Origin: Adiantum capillus-veneris
Taxonomy: Eukaryota; Streptophyta; Polypodiopsida; Polypodiales; Pteridaceae
Direction: 5' to 3'
Assembly: GCA_014529385.2 (NCBI GenBank)
Contig: CM043952.1
Location: forward strand, 66,537,870 to 66,601,869
DNA: 64,000 bases
This document shows positions 56,725 through 64,000 of this stretch, piece by piece. The translations under genes and the position numbers were made by a program. Numbering within the stretch: position 1 is the first letter of the stretch; the number at the start of each line of letters is the position of its first letter. Below the pieces are notes generated by a model, which saw only the letters and a program-made list of their open reading frames with translations, was not told the origin of the DNA and made no database searches.

Positions 56725-57000
56725 ATCTCAGGGAGGGCACGTTGCATGCCCTCACTTAAGGATGAAATAGGGAAAGAGAAATTCAAGTCATTATCATGCA
56801 GATCCATGTGTCCTCTCAAAAAATTTAATATTCTTCTTCCCATATTTCATCATTGGATGAGGGCACGTCGTCGTGCTCTCCCTGAGATTGGAATTTCCAA
56901 TCGTGAATTTATTGCTCCGAGGAGGGCATGTTGGCGTGCCCTCTCTGAGATGCAAATTTATTTCTTGGAAGCTGTCATGTTGACATGCCCTTCCCGAGAT
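56725..57000. repeat. Hairpin-bearing GAGGGCACG repeats
   Basis: Three short hairpins of one design: 56,733-56,753, 56,859-56,880 (GAGGGCACG..CGTGCTCTC) and 56,922-56,943 (GAGGGCATG..CGTGCCCTC), with a weaker fourth near 56,971. Each later copy is followed by CTCCCTGAGATTG or CTCTCTGAGATG. The left flank of the first is the inverse complement of that tail, forming a wider inverted repeat. Confidence 0.75.
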
Positions 57001-57159
57001 TGCAATTATGTTTGCTGAAATTTACCTAGCTTAGTTGACAATTAATGCAATTAAAACAAGCCCTACTGAACGAAATTGACATTGGGGCAATTACCACTAC
57101 TATCCAAGCTTTGATATTGGTAGTGTAAATTATGGGGATCACTTGAATCAAGATACCTC

Positions 57160-59230
<2,071 letters not shown>

Positions 59231-59239
59231 TTTATAGTG

Positions 59240-60628
59240 CCTTCACATTGATTTCTCTTACCATTTACTTTTGCAAATGCCTAATGAGAAACAATGGAGT
59301 GGAAGGCTAAGGAAACATTGTCTTGCTGGTCTAGTAAAGACAAAATATGGTAATATTGCATGTAAGCATTGCTCACAGATGCTTGAAATTGTGAAACAAT
59401 TCTATGCTACAATCTACTATTGTATCCCACGGGATCGCATGAACACAACAAGATGTGTGATTCATTTGGGCAACCACAACCATCCTTATGAAGAGAGCAT
59501 CAATAGAGAGTAGTGGATAGAAGATAGACAATAAAATTGAATTGCATGCCAAAATGAACCTGTTATGCACTCCTAAGAAATTGGAAATGGCTATGGCACA
59601 AGATTTTGTGATGAAGATGCTAATAAATAAGGAGTCCCAAAAAACTATATCGATTGAGGGGGGCAAGTTCATTGAAATGTTGGAGCTTGTGACTCCATTG
59701 TCAGATAAAAAGAGGACAAGCAGGTGTTTGGACAGCGTCATATTTGAGCTTAAGAATTGCTGTAGGTATCCATTTGTGCATATCATCTTGTTTCCAGGGC
59801 AGCTAGATGAAAAGCTTCAGCCCCATGTTTTTGAAATGTCAACTATAGGTCCTAGAAGTGGAATTGATTTGGTTAACCGAATGAGGCCGAGAGGAAACCT
59901 ACATGACATGTGGGTTCATTTTGACCATGTTCATAGGGTTCATGGTTGGCCTTCCATGTTTGATCATGTATATGACCCTTTCATGCGGTCATTGCTTTAC
60001 ATTGCCACTTGTGAGTTTAAGGATGAGAATAAACATGCTCAGATGGAGTTTTGGAGGATGCTGAATTTTGTGGTTGAATCTAACAATTTTCAAAAGCCCC
60101 AATTTTGTGGATATATGGTTGATGAAGCTAATGCAAATTGGATTGCGGTGTAGGCTGTTTAGAGGTGCTAAAAATAAAGTTGAAGAAAAAGAAAGGATTT
60201 GTTCTTTTCCCTGGAAACAAAGCATGGTATGTCATACGTGTAGATGCATTCATCCATCATTCCAAGAGGATCATAATATTTTGTGTCTTAAGTGGCAACA
60301 CAAACCGTCAAATGTGTGGCAGTCAAGAATTGCAAGAATGAGATTAAGGAATTTTGGCAAGCTAGACATGAAATTCAAGGCAATTTTCTTTGCAAACATG
60401 GTTGGCATGGTGGGATGTAAGAGCTTCTCATTATTTGTCTTGGTTTGTGTCTTAGGATGCCTCTGGCATGTTTGTGCCCACAACCAATCTTGTAGAGTCC
60501 CAACATTCTAGAATGAGAGTTGGTGTAGATTTTAAGAATCAAATATCACTATATGAAGCCGCAGGTGTTGACGTGTCTCTTTCAATATTTCAAAGTGTAA
60601 GATACAATGCGTTTTGTTACCATATACA
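59240..60628 (+). pseudogene. MULE/FLYWCH-like transposase pseudogene
   Basis: Mutator-type transposases cut and paste DNA with a DDE domain. A FLYWCH-like N-terminus reads KQWSGRLRKHCLAGLVKTKY, then ACKHCSQ and HLGNHNHPYEE (C, C, H, H pattern, 59,290-59,495). The MULE core follows (59,542-60,153): GRSGIDLVNRMRPRG-like text, HVYDPFMRSLLYIATCEFKD, then MEFWRMLNFVVES and GYMVDEANANWIAV (the second Asp region). After a frameshift: CSFPWKQSMVCHTCRCIHPS (60,195-60,260). After another: TTNLVESQHSRMRVGVDFKN, then ISLYEAAGVDVSLSIFQS to about 60,600. Stops at 59,511 and 60,151 and the frameshifts disable it. It is cut at 60,629 by a copia LTR. Confidence 0.75.
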
Positions 60629-60841
60629 TGTGGTAGTGATGTGTGTGAACAGACTAGGACCGCCGGGGCATTTTTTCCCTCTTTAGGAGGTTTTTTCTCC
60701 CGAGCATTGTATATACGTCCATCACTCTACGGCTATCAATCTTTTCATTGCACACTAAGTTATACACTCTCTATTGTGTGCCTTGAGCTTCCTTCGTCTT
60801 CTCCAAGCTGTGTCTGTTTCTCTGCAACCCTAATTCCAACA
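60629..60841 (+). repeat. Copia 5' LTR (same family as 10.7 kb)
   Basis: From TGTGGTAG to CCAACA, 213 bp, aligning along its length to the inverse of 10,713-10,909. Next to it TGGTATTAGAGC (60,844-60,855) is the primer site with one change from the consensus. Confidence 0.85.
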
Positions 60842-61230
60842 ATTGGTATTAGAGCAGGTTGTGTCCTCTCGGGCTTAGTCGCCAGCTGGTCCAGTACACG
60901 CCTGCTCACTTTCTCCCATTTCAGTGAGCTTTGGCGAGCGTTCGCAGGTTGACAAATACTTCAATTTGGGCTCATTTTGGCCTCCGTTTCCACTACAGGT
61001 AGGTCTGCACATACAATTTTGTCATTTTGTGCAAAATTTTTGTCAGTGCCCTTTTTTGTATAACAGGTGCCTTATAGTCTTCCACGGTTTGTGCTATATA
61101 GCACGTGTTGTTCCTGCTCCATTTCTCCTATTTTTGGGCAGTTTTCATATCAGGTGCAGCATTTACCATGGCTGACAACAACAACACAGATGTGTTTAAG
61201 ATGTTTGCTACTGAACGTCGCCTTTCAAGT
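60842..61230 (+). pseudogene. Copia leader and gag start, truncated
   Basis: The untranslated leader matches 10,400-10,690 inverted. Gag starts at the ATG at 61,168 with ADNNNTDVFKMFATERRL. After about 20 residues the similarity stops near 61,225, so the rest of the element is deleted or lies elsewhere. Confidence 0.8.
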
Positions 61231-62000
61231 CTTCTAAATAACGTTCAAGTAACCCAACGGTCCCCTAACCAGCCTAGACGTGCACTAATTTGCCATAATT
61301 GTGCGACTAATTTCAAGTTCCTTTTAACAATTTTATGATTATGCGTTCGTATTTTACTTACTTTGCTATGCTTCGTAGTCCAAATATATATGCCCTCCTA
61401 GTTTCGTAGTCCAACTCTCTAATATACACTATTTCTCATGTATGCATCTCTAAATATTCTATTTATGGTTAAAATATGAGTTCTCATATACATTTTTAAT
61501 GGAGTTTTTAACCAATATCTATCAAAACACAATCATTTAGACATTTACTTGACCGCTAGAGTTCAAAACTACACTTCAGAACTCACAAAACAAATCAATC
61601 ACTTACTGAATTTCAGATTAATGAACATTGCAACTGGAATCACTGAATATATTTGCAAACTTTTTAATAAAAAACACCGGAATAATCTCGTAGAATGTAA
61701 ATTTCTATTGAAATTGCCAAAAACTGTCAATGATCCAATTCCCCTTCCCAAATGCCACTAATCATGCAACAATATGCAACATTTCATTTCCAAGTATGAT
61801 TTTAATGCAGATACATCTTCAAACGATCAGATTTGTTTTCAATTATGAAGCTAGCAATACTTCTTTCTAGTGTTATGAACTTGTTTGAAAATCAAGAAAA
61901 ACTAACCAGTGAATTTTAACTTTTGATTTCGAGTGTTTTGCTTTCTGTTTCCGTCCGAAATCCAGCAACGGCTCCTCTCACTTTAACGCGAGTCACTCTG
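61231..62000. other. AT-rich spacer
   Basis: No gene, terminal repeat or tandem repeat recognised. Confidence 0.4.
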
Positions 62001-63110
62001 CAGCAAGATTTTGAATTTGCTTTCCAAATTTCTCTCTCTTTCTCTCACTATCTCAGTAAGGTATTTATTCTCTCTCTATCTCACTAATTATACAGGGTAT
62101 TCTCTCTTACTACACACACACACACATCTAGAGGCTCGCAATTCTCTCTCATCTCCTACTACTCACACTCACCATCCTCTCTCTTCTGCCTGTGACCTTT
62201 CCCAGCATCCTCTCTCTCTAGCGCTATCCAAAGACAGCTTCTCTCTCTCTCTCTCTAATAGCACTAACAGGAAACTAATCCCTCAATCTCTCTCTGTTCA
62301 ATATTGTTACATACAGGTGACTATTAGTTTCTTCCTCTATCTTGAATCCTACACAGAGATACGCTCACATGCGGCCTAATCTCGTTGTGTAAACAATCTC
62401 CGCTACAGAGAATTCATTTTCTCTCTCTCGACTACAGACATGGGCTCTCTCTCTCTCTTTCTCTAACACTCTCTCCATATCTCTCGTTTCTCTCAACCGA
62501 CCCCCCTTTGGCGCACCTCTCAGCATGGCTCTGCTCGTATTCTCATCACTCTCACAGCTCCTCTTGCTTGGCGACCAAAATGGTGCCCCTTCTTATGCAT
62601 TCGACTCCTCATGACGGCCTACATACTACAGCCCTCCTAACTCTCTGTGTCTCTTCTCCCTACTCTCCCCTTGCACTCGACTTCCTACAAGGCAGCGTCT
62701 TCTTTCTCTCTCTAATCTCCTACGCTTTCTCTCTCTCTACTTCTTGCACACACCCTATGACCTGCTCTTCCTCTCGCTCACAAACTCTGCCTTCACTCAA
62801 CTGCCTCGCGACCTCTCTATGGCTCCTCTCCCTTCTTGCTCGCAACCCCTGGCGATTTCCTAAACTACTGCACTCGGCCCCCCCTCTCTAACGACCCGGC
62901 CTGCGCACCCTCTACAGCACCCCACCCGGCTTCCTCTCGGGCTTGCCTGCATCATCACCTTCGTCTTCCCAAGGAGTGTAAACACAGAGGGTTTCCCACT
63001 TGGGTTCCCTCCTCCTCCTCACTCAGGTTCTCTGCTTCCCTCCCTCTCGCTCTTGCGACCTCGCCTCCAGGCGGTTCCCCTCTGCATGGCGATTCAGAGC
63101 TGGCCAATAA
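62001..63110. other. Pyrimidine-rich, GC-richer block
   Basis: CTCTCT runs and C-rich sequence, higher in GC than its surroundings (especially 62,500-63,100). Long Ser/Leu/Pro open frames arise from composition and match no family. Because a gypsy pol end on the minus strand lies at its right, this could be part of that element's 3' region or LTR, but I cannot show an LTR pair. Confidence 0.35.
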
Positions 63111-63855
63111 AAACGTAATTCTGTTTTTATTTTGTTATTATTATTATTTTTAAACATTGTCAAGCATTGGTCTTTTAAGACCTCGCTCCCACCTTGAAAA
63201 AGGGGTAAAATTCCCAAAACCTCAAAGATCTCTATCATTACAATGAGCATCGAGCTCACATCATCTCTCTCCTTACTCTCTTGAACTTCACGGTCCCTCC
63301 CGGATTCTAAGTCAAAATTTAAAGCTTTTCCCGATAGTTATACTAAAACTTGTATAACTTTCCCGTTTCTTCAAAGGCAAGCTCAAAATCTAACTAGGAT
63401 TTTACTGTTTCAACCGACTAACATGCATTAACGTAAGTGAGGGAAAACTCACAAGACTCCGAAGATCTACTTTGGCTAAGATTGGATTCAAGACCTCACT
63501 ATTGCACTTCACTTGGACTAGGCATGGGGCGACTCATCTATCCTACCAAATCGGTCATTAAAAGAAGAATTTGTTTACATCATAAAGCAACTATAAGAAA
63601 TTTTAAAGAATCCATTCTGACTAATCTCGAGCTCGCTGTCAAGAAGTGCGCAATGCGACTAGGAAAGCGCCGGGCCTCTGACTGTGAGGATTCATAGAAA
63701 AATCAAGCAAGACGTAGACGATTTGAAGCCAAAAACACACTAAAAAAGAACAAAACTCCAGCCATGAAAGCTCCACTTTGAAAAAGAACCAATACTAACT
63801 CAAAACTCTTGTGTGTGTGAAGACTACTCTCTCTTTGAAAGCTTTCTTATTGTTG
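63111..63855. other. Sequence downstream of the gypsy integrase
   Basis: On the minus strand this follows the stop of the gypsy integrase. No further domain is recognised; the small open frame on the plus strand (63,437-63,697) has no recognisable product. Confidence 0.35.
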
Positions 63856-63859
63856 AATG

Positions 63860-64000
63860 CTATTTTTCAAGACTACTGTCATACACCAACACCCAATCAC
63901 CTTCCACAATAGCTTTAGGTCTGAGCCTATGCCTCTTGTCGAATCTGTTCTTATTCTTTAACCTTGCATCTTTCAATCGTGCTACTGCAATCTCAATATC
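63860..64000 (-). CDS. Ty3/gypsy integrase C-terminus, runs off the window
   Basis: Forty-six residues are open to the right edge: ARLKDARLKNKNRFDKRHRL followed by RPKAIVEGDWVLVYDSSLE and a stop at 63,860. The K-A-R-xxN-xx-FD-(K/R)-RH-R-LRP ... GD-VLVYD pattern is the region after the catalytic core in Ty3/gypsy integrases. The catalytic core should lie just beyond position 64,000. The first codon in view is in phase 0 at the window end. Confidence 0.8.
   Translation of the reverse strand, partial: DIEIAVARLKDARLKNKNRFDKRHRLRPKAIVEGDWVLVYDSSLEK

Noticed and set aside
62011-63153. Three long Ser/Leu/Pro-rich open frames, plus strand
   Set aside because: Pyrimidine-rich composition explains them; no domain, no codon bias, low-complexity throughout.

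Overview
This window looks like a stretch of nuclear DNA from a land plant with a large, transposon-rich genome. Supporting signs are Ty1/copia elements with initiator-tRNA-Met-type primer sites, Ty3/gypsy elements, a LINE, hAT- and MULE-type transposase remnants, a pentatricopeptide-repeat (PPR) pseudogene, an ~180-bp satellite, AT-rich spacers and long CT/GT/AT microsatellites. A fern, lycophyte or gymnosperm would fit; the sequence alone does not decide. I see no intact host gene, rRNA, tRNA or CRISPR. Almost every coding region is broken by stops, frameshifts, deletions or insertions.

0-12.1 kb: two copies of one copia family lie tail to tail. The plus copy (1.8-3.7 kb) is internally deleted. 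The minus copy (4.0-10.9 kb) keeps gag, protease, integrase, RT, primer-binding site and one LTR. Its gag gene is interrupted by a terminal-inverted-repeat element that holds a second, inverted copy of itself, which holds a smaller element flanked by TTAA. The outer edge of the LTR joins an ~180-bp satellite array whose units each carry a long internal dyad.

12.1-32.1 kb: a mosaic of decayed DNA-transposon coding regions. There is an FCP1/HAD-type phosphatase-like pseudogene (+), PPR remnants (-), a two-part pseudogene of an unusual DDE-like transposase family (-), a compound GT/GA microsatellite, a hAT remnant (-), a second fragment of the same DDE-like transposase (+) and a second FCP1-like fragment (-). 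In both places the transposase and the FCP1-like sequence point towards each other, which may mean they belong to one transposon family.

32.16-41.38 kb: a complete-ended Ty3/gypsy element with a 5-bp target duplication and LTRs of very different length (3.7 and 1.6 kb). It has gag and RNase H remnants, no recognisable RT and an open integrase frame.

42.5-54.2 kb: minisatellites and polypyrimidine DNA, then a LINE split by a 1.34-kb TTAA-flanked element, then a full-length copia element with 5-bp duplications, then a second LINE tail in inverse orientation. The copia element sits at the centre of the palindrome formed by the two LINE tails.

54.2-64 kb: an unidentified exon-like gene remnant (-), hairpin-bearing short repeats, microsatellites, a MULE/FLYWCH-like transposase pseudogene (+) cut by the 5' end of another copia copy, pyrimidine-rich DNA, and the end of a Ty3/gypsy integrase entering from the right edge (-).
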